Below the pieces are notes generated by a model. The model saw only the letters and a program-made list of their open reading frames with translations. It was not told the DNA's origin and ran no database searches. Shown here piece after piece: positions 22,833 to 37,800 of a DNA stretch of 64,000 nucleotides. The DNA lies in the NCBI RefSeq assembly GCF_014356525.2, contig NC_052508.1, positions 37,897,113-37,961,112 on the forward strand. Direction: 5' to 3'. Numbering within the stretch: the first letter of the stretch is position 1; each line of letters opens with the position of its first letter. The translations under genes and the position numbers were made by a program. Source of the DNA: Nilaparvata lugens (lineage: Eukaryota > Arthropoda > Insecta > Hemiptera > Delphacidae).

Positions 22833-25800
22833 TATATATATATATATATAATATATATATATATATATACAATTTATTCTATAACAGGTTTATAGGTTTG
22901 TATTGGTGGGATGGGTGAGGGATGGTTGTCATGTGATCGTTCTAGGGCTGGACAGTTTCAATCATTTGTTCCAAAAGATGTTTTTTTTTAAGTCAGGATG
23001 AAGTTCGCTCGGCTCTCGATGGACCTGATAGAAACAGGAAGTGCATTCCATGCACGACAGGCACTGACTAAAAAGGGATTTTGTGAAAATAGTGGTTTGA
23101 TGGTTGGGTATCCTTAAAGTACTTTCTCCGGTTCTAGTAAGTGAAGCATCTATCCTCCTACCTTCAGAAAAAAATTGAAATAATCTTTTAAATAGTTCGG
23201 ATTTCCGTATTTCAAGATATCTCTAACAAGCTTGACTATTCGAAAACGTCTTTGATCGGGAAGCTTCAATGTTGAACTGGCAATGTGGGCAGGGGTGATA
23301 TGTTCATGACGTTGAAGAGAGTAGACGATACATAGACAATAATTCTGGCAACGCTGTAGTTTATCATTCAGAGTGACTTGCATATCGTTGAGAACAGAAT
23401 TACAATACGTTAAATGTGGGAACATATGAGATTGAACCAATAACAATTTAATGTTTCTAGGGAGGATGTCGTGCATTTTCTTCAATGAATGCATCGCTGA
23501 AAATACCTTTTTACATGTTTTGTTCACTTGTTCTGACCAGTCAAGAGTATTATTCATAATAATTCCTAAATTTTTCACTGAGCTTCAGTAAGGAATGTCA
23601 TTACCATCAACACTAATTTTGTGAATCGATTCAAGGTCAATATTGTTTATAAGACGAGAATATCCAATTATAATGTTTGATGGGATTGAGCTTAAGGCCA
23701 TTTTTCTTTGTCCATTCAAATATCGAATTGATATCTTGATTCATAATTCCAACTGTTTCATCTATTTTTGTTATGGTACAGCTTGAATAAAATTTGAAGG
23801 TCATCAGCATAAGTATGGAAGCTGGAGAACTTGATAATGGAAGAAAGGTCATTAGCATACAAAGTGAATAGGAGAGGACCTAAAATTGAACCTTGTGGTA
23901 CTCCATGCATAACATTTTTCCAATTTGACTTGTTGTCACCAACAGAAACACATTGTATCCTACCTAAGAGATAGGATTTGAACCAATCTAGGGAGTTGCG
24001 ACTAAAACCAAGAATAGCTAACTTGTTTAAAATAACTTTATGATCAACAGTATCAAATGATTTAGAGAATTCAAATAGGGTGAGGATGGTCCATAGCTGA
24101 CCTTACATCATCTGTGACACGAAGGAGAGCTGTCTCAGTTGAATGGAATTTCCTAAAGCCTGATTGAAAGTTATGAAGCTTTCTATTGTTGTCTAGAAAT
24201 TTTACAACTTGAGCATGAATAAGTCTTTGTAGCACTTTGGACAATGCAGGTAGAATACTGATTGTCTGAAATCCTCAACTTAATTGGGTGATGCAACTTA
24301 ATTTAGAGGGCGAACCAGAGCAAACTTCCAGTTTCCAGGGAAATTGCCTTCTTCAAGTGACTTGTTGAAAATGTAAGTAATGGTTGGTAAAACAGCAAAT
24401 AACATGTTCTTGATAAATTTAATAGGAATTTGGTCTACACCCATAGCATTACTATGAATACGTTGATTTGCTTTGAAAGTGTATTCTGAGATTGGGTGGA
24501 AATGAAATTGATCAATAAGTGGTACATCTAATTTTGTAACCTGCTCTTCAAGATCATTGATATGATTACCAATGACAACTTCGTCGCGTTGGTTGGAATG
24601 TGAAACGAAATGGTCATTTATATTGTCCAATGTGTCACCTGGTCATATGGGACATATATATGAATCATATATTTATCTCATATTGATCAGGATTTTAGAG
24701 TTTTAAATTTAAAAAGTTTAATAAACAGTGTTTTTGTCTTTGAACAATCTTTGTCATCGACAGAAAGATTGTTTATTTCATTTGTTGTCAAAATTAATGT
24801 ACCTTCTCTTTTGTTTTTAATAACAAACGTGCCGCTTGTGCGACAGATAAAAATATGTACTTGAAATGGCTTTCATGTTTGGCATTGACTGAGTTTATAT
24901 TTAATACCCAAAATTTTACTTTTGGTCAGTGAGTGAGCTCGTTCGGCTGATCCAGTGAAAAAGGCTAGATTTCGGTTCGTTTAATAATACAGTTACTCTG
25001 TCACAGATCGGGCAGTATAAAAATAATTGTATTGTTAAGGGAGACGGGTTCTGAACCTATTCATTGGTTCAGTTAATATTTGTTCTTTTAAAATACTAAA
25101 GTCGCGATTTAAAACAGTGGATGCCAAAGGGGGAAGCCATTTCAAAAAGGTAGGTGACTACTGAATCATTGTTCTTAAATTTTCATAACCACAAAGATTG
25201 AATCATCATTAGCAGCAAGCGAGTGTTTTCTCCATTAATTCATATCAATCTTATTTATAATGAAATTAATCTTGTTTTGTTATATATATATATATTAAAG
25301 ATTCATTAATTAAAGTTCTAGTTATTCTGTTCTTTTTTTGTTATAATAGTTTTTCCCCTTACAAAAGTTATCATAGTTCTTTTTCCCCCCTTACAAATTT
25401 AATGGTAAATCAATTTGGGGATTTGATTTCTGTTTGCCAAGCCCGAATTCTTTTATTCCCTGCCAAAGTGATTTAGAGTCTTGTCTATTGTTTGTAATAA
25501 AGGAATTCAAGTACCTAATCTTTTGAGTTCCATAATTCCTGTTTGACTCTATTTCTAAGGCTCCTATACACTATCAAACTGTCCAAGTCGAATGTCTTTT
25601 TAAAATTTCTATGTGCTTTGTCTCTACGTCCCATCATCTTAAGTATGTCTTCAGTCATCCACGGTACTCGTCGTATTCTATTAATCCTCCTTGTGGTTGC
25701 CATGGAGAAAATTGTAATGTGAAATTTTCAGTTTAATATTATTATCAACATTTTTATAGTTTTTGCTTTTTAAATGTGATTTTGTGTTTGAAAATAGTTT

Positions 25801-28800
25801 TCTTGATTTTAAAATTTACAAAATAGTAACTCAGGAAGTGAAAGTGCAAATTTTTATTGAGAAAAATGAAGAACCCAAGACATAACCTATAAACTTTGAG
25901 TGTTGATAGGAAATGACATTGGGTAATACGGCAAGGCAGAACATCCGAAAGGATCTCTCTGCCGATAAAAGCCATAAGAGTAAATAAATAAATAAATCCT
26001 CCTTGTCACATAAGGTGCATGTTTGTCACACAAAGTCAAAGTCCAATTCTCGAAAGTCTTGACCATGTCATCAACTGAGGGTAACGCTTCAATTTGATGC
26101 CATGGAGTCTGAGCCACATCAGTAAGGAAGGCGGCTTCATCAAAGTTTTTGAAGTCTCTATAAGTGATAATTTTCTGTTCTGGCTTAGGTATCTTATGGG
26201 AAAGTATACAGTAGATCAAATCATGTCCAGAAACAACTGGGTCTGGGATTTGACCTGTTTGAACAAGCTCGTTGGGATCACTGACAATGAGAAGGTCAAT
26301 AAGTGTGTCTGATTTACTAGTATGATGAGTTGGATCGAGAGGTAAAATAGTCATGTTTAGGCATTGAAAAAGTAGTCAAAGTTACGATTTGTCATGTTCA
26401 AGTCGGTGTTCATATCCCCCATAACTAGTATACGGTTATAACAAGGCATTTTCGAAATCTCTAAAATGACCTATTTCTGGTGGGTGATAACAGATACCAA
26501 CGAGTAATTTATCAGAACTAGATAAGGATAATTCAAGTAGCATGAACTCTGGTCTAGAACAATACTCCAAACATCTCCACGTTTAGATGTGATTAAAACT
26601 TTTGTTTTGATACCATCTTTCACATAAACTGCTACACCCCCACAAACTTCATTTAATCTATCATTTCGGAGGATATTATATCCAGGTAATGCAACAAGAT
26701 TTGATAAGAATACTAGGCTTCAAAAAATATTCGGAAATTCCAATTATATTGAAGTCCTGAAAACGGAAGATTGCTCTGATTTCATCAATGTGACAGCTGA
26801 GGGATTGGATGTTAAGGTGAGCAGCCTTGAAAAGTTTTTTGAAAGAGTGGAGCTTATTTGATAGAAACAAACCTGTGTCATTATTAATATTATTGAAATA
26901 ATCATACCCTACTTGAGGGCGAGTGAGCTGACGTGTCAGTGAGAGGCATCATGGAAGCAGCAGACCAACCTTGAACTGACCTCAGAACGACACATGACGG
27001 GGAAAATGGGGATGAAACTGATAAAACGTAACCTAAATGAAAAAGCCTCTTGATTCGAGTGCATTCTGTATGCCTTGACAGTTCGGCTCCCTTTACTATT
27101 TAAAAACACTAGTTCAAAAATTCACTAAACACAATAAGATGTAGATGTTGTGATCTGTGGAGTTCCAGTGGTGAATGATCCGAATGGTGAATAAGATGAA
27201 GATTGTGGAAGAACTGATCTAGGTAGTGGAAGATCTAGTCCAAGTGGAGGTAAAGCGAGAGGGAATCCAGTAGTGGAAGATCGAGTCCAAGTAGATACAG
27301 AGAGAGATGGAATCCATTGGTGCAAAATCGAGTCCAAGTGGAGATAGAGAGAGATGGAATCCAGTAGTGGAAGATCGTGCACAAGGTGGAGAAAGAGTGA
27401 AATGGAATCCAGTAAAAACTGCAAAAGAGAAGAAAAAGCCAGCAGAAAAACGAAAAATCTTTGAAGAAAGTTATCACTTGAGAAATGATACATAATACAA
27501 CTGATAATGAATAATATTTTCATAAATGTATGATTTACTGTGAGAAAGAATCGAATATCAAATATGAATATTAGTAGAAAGTATTCAGATAGAAAGAGAA
27601 AAGGTAATCTACTGTGACAAAGCAAATAAACATTTGAACATGCTGGATAGCTAGTGGAAAAATCACAGGGAAAAAATGATAATAATGGGGAAGGATAGAA
27701 GAGATAGAAGAAATGTGCACAATTGAGAAGAACTTTTGAAACTAAACTATAAAGTAAGAAATCCAACATATTGTGATGGAATTAATCAAGGAAAGAAGAA
27801 GAGAAGAGAAAGAAAGAGAAGAAGAAGAAAAAGAAGAAGAATGGAAAATAATAATAATCATCTTTGCAACAATCACAACAATCCTAACAGTTATAATAAA
27901 TGTAATAACCACCACAATATCCTAGTAATTATAATAACTATAAGATGAAGAGAGAAAGAAAAATGAGAAGTAGAGGAGACTATTGAGAAAGTGCTAGAGA
28001 TTATTTTAGATGAGTTTTAAATAGGATTGAACGGTAAAGTATGAGAACAAGGGCAAACAATTATTGGGAGTTGCAATAATGATAAAAGCAGCAAATTGAG
28101 TACTGTAATATTTTAGTGATGAATGTCTGAGATAATGTTAAATGAAACACAGCCCCTACATAAGCATATGAACCTACCTCTCTGTTCTATCAATAACTCT
28201 TCACTTTAGTTTAATTAGCTTCTATTGTTCGAGCTGTGGCAATAGTAGATGATATCATTATGTACACCTAATATAGAAGAGATTACTATCTATACCTATA
28301 GATTATATCTATATCTATAACGTATGTTAATCATCCAATTTATTTGAAATTCAGCATTTCGAAAATTATTAATTATGAAACCAATTTTGGTAAGAGATGT
28401 AATTTGTAAGAATAGAGATAATAATTTTCTTAGTCCCCTCTGGAGTATAAAAGTTGATTCATAGAACGTAACTTTGAGAATTAATATCAAGATAAATTAT
28501 TAACAAATGTGAATAATTTGAATAATTACCGTATATAAAATCATAAATAGCAGTGGAAAGATTCATTTATAGAACAGAAAGCCAGCTCATGAAAAATGCC
28601 AAGGTATATCTACTGTGAAATCTATTAATACGAATTTCCTATTATTGTAGTAAAGGGCACCTTAGTCATCAATTCCTGAAATGATTCAATTTACCTTTAT
28701 TTTTAGAAGGTCGGTCATCCTCTCGACTGTGTGGACCTTCTTGGATCCTCCCTCGCCGATAGAGATCTTGATCCTCCCGTCAGATGACCAGACATTCCTG

Positions 28801-31800
28801 TGCCCATGACGGTCGACCGCAGCGTTGAGGATCTTGAGACGCTCCGCAGTCAGATCCTCGCGAATGGTGACGCCGGAACCCTTCAGCTTCCTCTTAGCGT
28901 CGATGATCATCTTCCTGGTCCGGTAGCTGCAGAGTCCAACTATGATGGGTCAGTCCTTGAGTTTCGCTTGCCCTTGTTGAGGTGGTTGACGCCTTCCAAC
29001 GCGATGCGAGTGGTTGACATCCGCCAGAGTCACGGGCACGTTCAGCTTCTTGTTGAAGACATCATGCGCCAGCAGGTCCGTGTCTTCTTTGTTGCTCTCA
29101 GGGATCCCAAAAATACGTATTGAATGTCGGCGCCCGTATTGCTCGAGTTCGTCAACCTTTAGGTGACAAGACACCTCCAGCTCACGAATTCTATCGTGCA
29201 GCTGCTTGTTCTCCTCCTTCATTGTCTGAAGATAGACTTTACAGCCATTGAGACAGCATTTTGTACAGATTCTTCGATTTTCTGTCGAATAATGCGGAGG
29301 GTCTCTTCAGACAATGATCCAGAAATAGCTGGAGAAGGCCCTGGCTTCAGAGCGTTGACCTCATTCTTTGGTGTGCCTCTGTTCGGTCGGACCATATTGT
29401 ACCGTTAGGTGGATTTACACTTTTACAGGCGAGAAGGTAGACTGAAGAATTGGAAATGTTTTTTCAAGATAAATAAAAAGAGTGTGAGTTAATCAAAAAT
29501 ATAATTTCACTATTGAATTTAGCTCGAGAAACTGAATAATTTGATGTGTAATTTGTAGTGAATTGAACTGTTGAACTCTACGAAATATCTATTTGAAGAC
29601 GGAGCCGAACTAACACACATTTACTTACTCGCCATAGCCAGAGAATGTGGGATAGAAGATATCTTTGTTGAATCTGAAATATTTGGAGAGAATACTGTTG
29701 GAAATCTATTGAGGGGAGATCAGTATAATTAAGGTGTGAGAGCAAGCAATCAATTCAATGAAACAATTAAAAGAAGGACTCATGAACGGTTCAAATATGA
29801 AAGATTGTCACAGTATATTTGAAAGAAGTCAGGAGCTATTTGTGGAGTTTTTTTAGAATCACAATGCAAAATCAATGACTACTTGAAATTTATGACTGAT
29901 TATCATAGTTTAAATTATCTTAAATTGTATTCATGCTCATAAGAAAGGACTCTGGTATTGCACATAGAAACTGTACAAGAAAAGATCCCATACTTTTTTC
30001 ATTCAATCACACAAACTATATTATGGAGTCTGTGTTATATCTAGAAAATGTGAAAAAATACCCACAGAAGTAGAAAATCATTTCCAATAAGGAAACATTA
30101 ACTCTATACAGTCAATACATTGACTCTCTGTCAAAAGGAAACCCTTAAAGTTTAATAATGTGACAACCGATAATGCTTTGGAACAAACCCTCATTCGATC
30201 ATCTAAAACTCATAAGTGAGTGATTGTAATAGCTAGTACTTAAAAAGCTTTCCTAAAATGGCTGCTACTATATAAATAAATCTTCCGTCAAAGATATTCT
30301 GTTCAAGTATGTTGACATCATTATGGATATCACTGGAGATTGTGAAGAAAAGTCATCGAAGGAAGTAAAACAAGAATAATAAGAGATGAGAATGATTTTA
30401 AGAAGCATAACCTTCTCACGAGAACATTACATTTTTCTTCAAGACTCTGATGGACAACAAAATCTGCATAATGTTATCAATGGTCTGGAAGCAAGTGAAG
30501 AAGTGTGTGATTCTCTTTTAAATGTAAAAAGAAATAGTTATTCGGTCTCCAACGATTTTTATCTGAACATAGTTGTGGCAAATTGTATTGTAGAAGTGTA
30601 TTCTCACCTATAAAAAGAAACAGAGTTCTGTCATTCTCCACGATGCAATCAAACAAAAAATCCTAGTCTTAGTTCATTCTAGAACAAAAAGATCTAATCT
30701 CTGTATTTTTACTAGGTAGCTGTTCAAATATAATTCAGCATCGAAGTTTTGATGCAGCATGTATTTCTACAATAACCGCAATCTCTGTCAACATCTGATG
30801 GAAATTTGAAAAAAACGCTTAATCTCACTTGGCCCATGAAATTGTAAGTGAAACTAGTTGTGGATTTGACTAAATCCCTAAATATCGTTGATAAATTCGC
30901 ATAATGATGACATGGCTCTCCTGAATTCAACTCCTACTTCACTCTTCAAAACTTTCAATACGCTGCAAGATTATGGAAACTTTGTGATGAGAAGAGTTAT
31001 GAAAATTCTCAATGAAGATGGAGTGATACAGGTGGACATAGCTTTTCATGTCTATGGTCTAAATTCAAACAAAGGTAGTGAGCATACTAGAAGCAGCAGA
31101 GTAAAAGAATCACTCCAATAATATGCTCTCCAAACCATCGAGACTTGATTTCTAAATCTGTGTCAGAGATTTATTAATGTGACATGCAAGAATCTATAAA
31201 GGAATAATCCATACGTTAGATACGTGCAGGAATACATTCATTCATTCATTTGTGGATAAAATTACAAATCATATAAATATGTTTGGGAAAGAATGACAGG
31301 CATGGCCCAAAACTATTCTATTCCCAAATTCTGATACTGAATAGCTTGTTACCATTTCAAAACAGTCTGAACGGTAATACCATAATTTTATTGATGAATC
31401 AATCAAAAGTTAGTGAAATACCATTATAATAATATTTTAGAAATAATTTGAATAAATATTTAAATTTCCATTTCATTTTGATTTGACACATCTATCTAAT
31501 ATCTATTATTATATTGGATATAATTTCTCGAAAGTTCAAGACAAACTGGAGATTCACGAAAGATTAACATTTTCATACTAAACATAATTATTATGATAAT
31601 GAATAAATGATGAATTCAATTTCCACCATAAAGAACTAAGGAATTCCACAAACATTTCTTGGAAATTAACTGACTACTATATCAAGTAAACGTGGCCAGT
31701 GTGTAATTAATAATTTAGCCTGCAGCGCATCACAATAAATTAATTTGAAATAAAAACAATAAAACATAGACACATATAAATATTACCATTATTCTATCTT

Positions 31801-34800
31801 AATATATTTCTTGAAACCCAAGTTTCGTTTATTTCAAACAGTCATTTCTTAGTTTCCTTGCAGAATGATATGAAGTTTGTAATTTTGACCATAATTTGTA
31901 TATTATGATGAGAATTATTAATTATTGAGGCTTGAGAGTTGAAAAATCGTGTTCAGCGACCGAAAATACATAAGATAGCGTTCCTGAAATACATAATTTG
32001 AATGCAAAGACTAGTAGGAGCGATGCTATAGACAGGCCACTACGCGCATTAATCATGGGGGAGGACCGCGCCGCAGCGTAACAGTGCTACTCATCCCCCT
32101 CCCACCACCGCATCTATGATCGTAACCTCCAAACTATTTATATCATTGGATTCAGGATGAAACGGCCTGCAACGTTTATTGGGAGCCTTTTCCTGTAAGT
32201 CGGCTAACGACTTAAATATTCGAGAAATAACAAAAAATCCATAATAAAAAAATACATTTTTCGAGATATTTCATTTTTTACGGAAAAATTATGCGGTTTA
32301 TCGTTATGTGTGCATAATATTGAGAAAAAATTCAAAGCTGTACTATGAATAGTAACTGCAGGACAGGCGATTTTATAAGCGCGCGTTTTTTACAACTTAC
32401 CCCCCTCCCACCAATCTGACGACCACCCTGGGACGTGACGACATCGAGTTTCATATACACTAAAGATCCCCTAACAATAATTCGAAGTCAAATTCTCTGC
32501 CTCTCTCATGTATGCTCAATGTAAGCCAGCGCCTGGACTATATATATTATAGTGTATATTTTCAGCGGGAGGGTCCCACCAAGCCTGATATATAATTATG
32601 TATTACGTCATTGGGCCTCGACTTATATTTACATAAGTAAATTAACCGTGTCATTAATAAGTACGGAAAGGATTACTAATGTTATCCTATTATATTAAGC
32701 GAGCAATTTCTGTATATATTTATGTGGTTATATGGGTATATATTTATGTTCAACGGATCTCGAAAGCTGTTGTAACGATTTTCACGAAATTTGGAACATA
32801 GTAGGTTTATGATATGAAAATTCGATTTCACTAGGTCTCATTCTTGGGGAAAACTCCCTGAACGACATTAAAAAGATAATTCATCCTTGGCTGAAACAGC
32901 TGTGGATAGTAAAAAAGTGAATGAGCGAGTTAGTATGTGAAAAATCAAAATATCGCATCCCCGAAATTCATAAGATTTCGTATAGCCAGCTGTGAAATAT
33001 AAACACGATCATTTTAGAGAATTGTGTTCTGTTTATCAATAACTAAAAATAACGAGCGAAGCTCGATGCCCCGATATTATAAAAATATTATGTAAAGGTC
33101 CTGAATTCATGAATAAACTCCTCTGGATGTGTTGTCCAACATTATTATTATAATACCGGGACCACCAATGTAGCATGACCCTAGCAATTAAATACTGAAA
33201 TGGAGCTGATTGATTGATAAGGGTCGCAACATGGTGGAGCGGAGAAGGTAGGCCTAGCTTAAGGTGGGCCGACCACTAGAACCGTTTTCGTCTGAACTAG
33301 CATCGGCCGAAAACTGCCGAACGATCCCCCAACAAAGAAAGGAATAGATGCTCGTCCATTGCAACAGGTTCATACGATCAATTTTTCGATCCGAATTGAA
33401 TGGGATTTTCCGGCTTTATCCTAACTAGTCGAGCTGAGACAACAAAGTGTTTCTAACCTAAAATTGTTTCACAGTCTTGTTTGTTTTTGTTTTTTGAAGT
33501 TGATCTGTTTTATAAAGTTGTAACTATGGACAATGAAAAGTTGATAAGTTTGGTTCAAGAGCATGTTCCATTGTGGAATATGCGAGACAAAAGATATATC
33601 ATCGTCCTGATGTTCAAAGGAATCTGTGGACAAAGATTGCTGAACAAATAGGATCTGAAGGAAAGATTATTGTAATGAATAACTAATTTAGTGGATATTT
33701 GTTTATTCAATTTTCAAAACCTGAATATAATCATTGTTTATGGAAAATTTTGGTAGCTATGATAGTAGTTAATTCAATAATTGGCAACCAGCCAACTACT
33801 GAACTAGACTGACCATATGACTGAACAATGAACGACCATATTCGGCCAAATTAACGGCCAGCAGATTCGTCCGATCCAACGGCCGAACGGATCTGTTGAA
33901 TACGGTTCCAGTGGACGGTTACCCTAAAGCTTGAGGCTGCTGATTTAATCAGGACCTCCTATATAGGAGATGGCGCACTCTAGGTGACATGTTCCCATCC
34001 TTGAGAACTTGAGTCAAGTGGAATCACTCATACAATCCCAATGATAATTAAAAGTGATATAAGGTTCTATGCATGTCCCGTGCGGTTACAAAATATATTT
34101 GAAAACACTTGAACAGAAATAAAAAAATCTAAGTACCGTTTTTTAAAATTGTTTATTAACAATTTTAGAGTAGCCCTAATGAAAAAAAGATAATTTGAAA
34201 ACATTTTTACATCTTAGTTTATGATACTGTAATAATAACTGCTATCCAGTTTCAATGGAGTTTTACTAATGTAGTTTCAATGTTGAAGATTCGTGGGAAT
34301 TAGTACTAGTTACCGTACTGATCATTAACTGATTAAAATTTTGTTTTGAAAATTGTACGGTATTATGACAAATGGAGAAAATAGTGCTGATATTGGACCT
34401 ATTAATTGACCAACATTTATGAAACGTAACAATATTTTGTCTTACCTGATGATAGAACTTGTTGTGAGCGACATAATGCTGTCCATCATGAGCTTCCTCT
34501 GTTACCAGAACATTTTGTTTGGTGCCAACTTGGGGCTGAAAAAGCTCGTAACTTTTGAAAAATTCTGTCATCACTTTCGTACGCCTTTTAAGCTATCGAA
34601 CAAACGATTTATTACAATCCAATAATAAGAAAGAACGAGACACTTAATTCAATCAATATTAAAAATTAATTAATCTTATTACAATAAATATCAAACTATG
34701 GACTTTTTTATTCAAATTCAAAACTGGTATTATTTTCTAATTGAAAATATACCGTAGGTTCAAACGTCCAATGTTAATACAATGCTAATTTATTAAGCAT

Positions 34801-37800
34801 CGTACACAACTATTAAAATTCAGTATCCTAAATAGGTCGAAAAAGCAAAAACACATTGAATGATCTCTGGATTTATTGATTCGTTAATATAAGTCCAGAA
34901 AGAAATTGCATATCTCAAACGATTTCAGAAGTACCATAGAGAAACAAAAGCGTACGTAGATATCCCATGGTAAAGAGCGTTTATGTCGCAACTTTTACTG
35001 TTAACTCAAGCCAATTTTTGTCGATTTTTACTGTTTTGGCCGGGCGTGAGTGTATTAACGGCAAAATATGAGAGACTATCAGCGTCACACAGCTTCACGG
35101 GAAAGAACTACGTGGACTGTCAGCTAGAGTTAACATTGAAAATTGCGACATAAACGCCCTATACCATGGGATATCTACTCATGTTATTGTTTCTCTATGG
35201 TAGTACATACACAACTTGTTGATTTGAGAGACATTGTTTATATTCCTTTCATAAAAGGAAATCGTAGTTCTTCTAATAAATGTCTGAATATGATTTCAAT
35301 TGCATAGACTAATTCTATGATGAGTGTGAGAATGGAGTCATTGATCTATAACTAGTAGTTCTGTGAACAGTAGACCTCACGCAGTATTCTCATCCACAAG
35401 TACCTGATTGAAACTATAGACCTTATGGAAATATAGCAATACACTGGCTTCTCCACACATCTGTGTAATCAATCACTTGTCAGCTGATGAATAATTCTAT
35501 AGTCTGATTTTTACTCTGATATTGGCGTATGAAGGAGGCTACTCTTTCCTTTTATATTATCCTTGAAATGCAAAATTTCCAAAAACCTTGTATATACGTC
35601 GACGCGCAATTAAAAAAGGAACATACCTGTCAAATTTCATGAAAATCTATTACCGCGTTTCGCCGTAAATGCGCAACATAAAAACATAAACACTTAAACA
35701 TTAAGAGAAATGCCAAACCGTCGACTTGAATCTTAGACCTCACTTCGTTCGGTCAATAACCAAACAGATCAACTTTTGCATTAGCTTATAAAAACATATT
35801 ATTTATGGAAATATCAAAGATAAATTTTAATACAAACAATTTTTTCTAATGATTGCAAGTGTACTAAAAAAAAGTAGGGCGGTGGAACCTATCCACCGCT
35901 CGTAAGTTGGCTTCTGGAAGGAATCCAGTCGATTTATTTTTAGACGTAACGTATGGCACTGGAGAGCCAGACAGCTAGAACACAAACACTATGGTCTATT
36001 TGCCTTCGCCAAATTTAATGGAGTAATTTCCATCCCACCAAATTTGTAATTTAACCATCGATCTATATTTAAAATTACATCCTAACATTTTTAGTCGTTA
36101 CATTAATGCTTTATCATTGAGAAGGGTTTGTAGTCACACTACCGAGTCGTCAATAACATGGCGCCACTCACTAATTTCCCTACTCCGCCTCAGACTTGAG
36201 AGGCCAACTTACGAGCGGTGGACAGTGGACAGTATATTGCTTTCAAGTGAATAATATTGATACCTCAGCAGCAGGGAGTCGAGGCAAGCGAGCGGCGGGC
36301 GTTCCAGGCCTTGGATAAAACTGATTGATGAAAAGAGAAACGAATTTGTATTTCTGACAAAGGCTCAATGTTTCATTGAAATCCTCTTCTGTTTCCGTTG
36401 GAAAGCCACAAATCAGGTCTGTGGCTATGGTTACACCAGGGACTCTGCAGTTGAAAAAATAGTGATTATCCTTCAGGGTTATAAATAATAACTAGATAAT
36501 GATACAAATTGATGATGTTAATGAATGAATTCATTTATATTGACTAGAGAACCGTAACTTACTTAATACATACAGTCGCTACCCAATCTGTAGGAACATA
36601 ATAAGTTAGATTCACACTGGATTCACACACAACAGTGATAGTGAACAGTGAAAATATAATTTCCACCAGTTGTGGCAATTGGAATATTGCCACTCAGCCC
36701 GGCCGAGTGAGTATGCATGATATCATTCAAACTTAAGGCACATATTTTCACTGTCACTGTTGTGTGCGAATCCAGCTTTATACTTTCCAGTAGGTCTATA
36801 AATCAATAAAGAAACAATAAACTATTACGAAAAATTTTTCGAACTTCAATTGAAACAAATGAGGAGGAGCAGCTTCAAAAATGTAAAAACTTTAAGAGTA
36901 TTATGATAGAGGATTGAGCAACATCCTAAAAATGATGCCTTCAACTGGCTGGCATTGCGAATAATGACAGAATGAGGTACTAGTAGTTGAATAATTACTT
37001 TTTTTGGAGGTAATCGACCACGTTTTCAAAGTCAGCTCGATTATATTCTCGCTTCATATCAGTGAGCACAGCATCGCTTCCGGATTGCACGGGAACATGC
37101 AGGAAACTGTAGACTCTCGGGTGTGACAGTATTTTAGCCATTTCCTGCAACAAAAACATTCATAAAAGTTATTTCAATTGAAGCATACTTATTTCATTTA
37201 GGTACACAATCACAACATTAAATAGATTATTGAGAGAGAATCAACAGGATAGCCTAACCCAAAACGGTTTCTCTCTCTATTTTGATACTAAAATAGTCTA
37301 AATGAAGAATAACAATAATAATAACCATTCACAAATAACATTGACATCTAAAAAACAAAATAGTTTTTTATTCGAGCATCATATTTGACTCAACTTGTAA
37401 ATTAATTCTGTTAGGGATATTCTATTTCACTTCCAATACTGAACTGATGAGTAATAATTATGCATCAACAGTTAACAACCAGGATGTACTTACAACATAG
37501 AAATAGCAAGTAATCCACTATCAATAAAATTATTCAACTAGTAGTTCTGTGAACAGTAGACCTCATGCAGTATTCTCATCCACAAGTAATTAATGTCATC
37601 TGTTTTAAATGTTAACAAACTCAGTTCACATTTCAATTTGTATTCCATATGATAATTCATTCAGTTCCGTGATAATCTTTTCATCTGATGTAAATTATTT
37701 TTTTTACAATCAAAAATATTATAATTTATACAGCAATATTTAGTTTATTTTTAATCACCTATTAAATTAGTTTTTTTAATGTGAGAATATCAATACTGAT

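Larger units (their letters stand above)
22880..26957 (-). pseudogene. Jockey/CR1-like LINE, ORF2, split by two insertions
   Basis: Read on the minus strand. The endonuclease start is near 26950 ([20 protein letters not shown]). After it come [11 protein letters not shown] (EN end), a linker ending [17 protein letters not shown], then [15 protein letters not shown], an RT core with [20 protein letters not shown] and [10 protein letters not shown] (catalytic YADD), and the C-terminus (23578-23150). Several frameshifts and stops; inactive. A SINE-like insert at 25695-25994 and an LTR-like insert at 24631-25395 break it, and the flanking coding joins up when both are set aside. It is antisense to nothing: it runs in the same direction as CDKAL1 inside its 14.8-kb intron. 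Confidence 0.85.

Noticed and set aside
27125..27769. 214-codon minus-strand ORF with hydrophobic, repeated [10 protein letters not shown] segments
   Set aside because: It is produced by the minisatellite at 27225-27415 and AAG-rich sequence; no conserved domain and no splice context.
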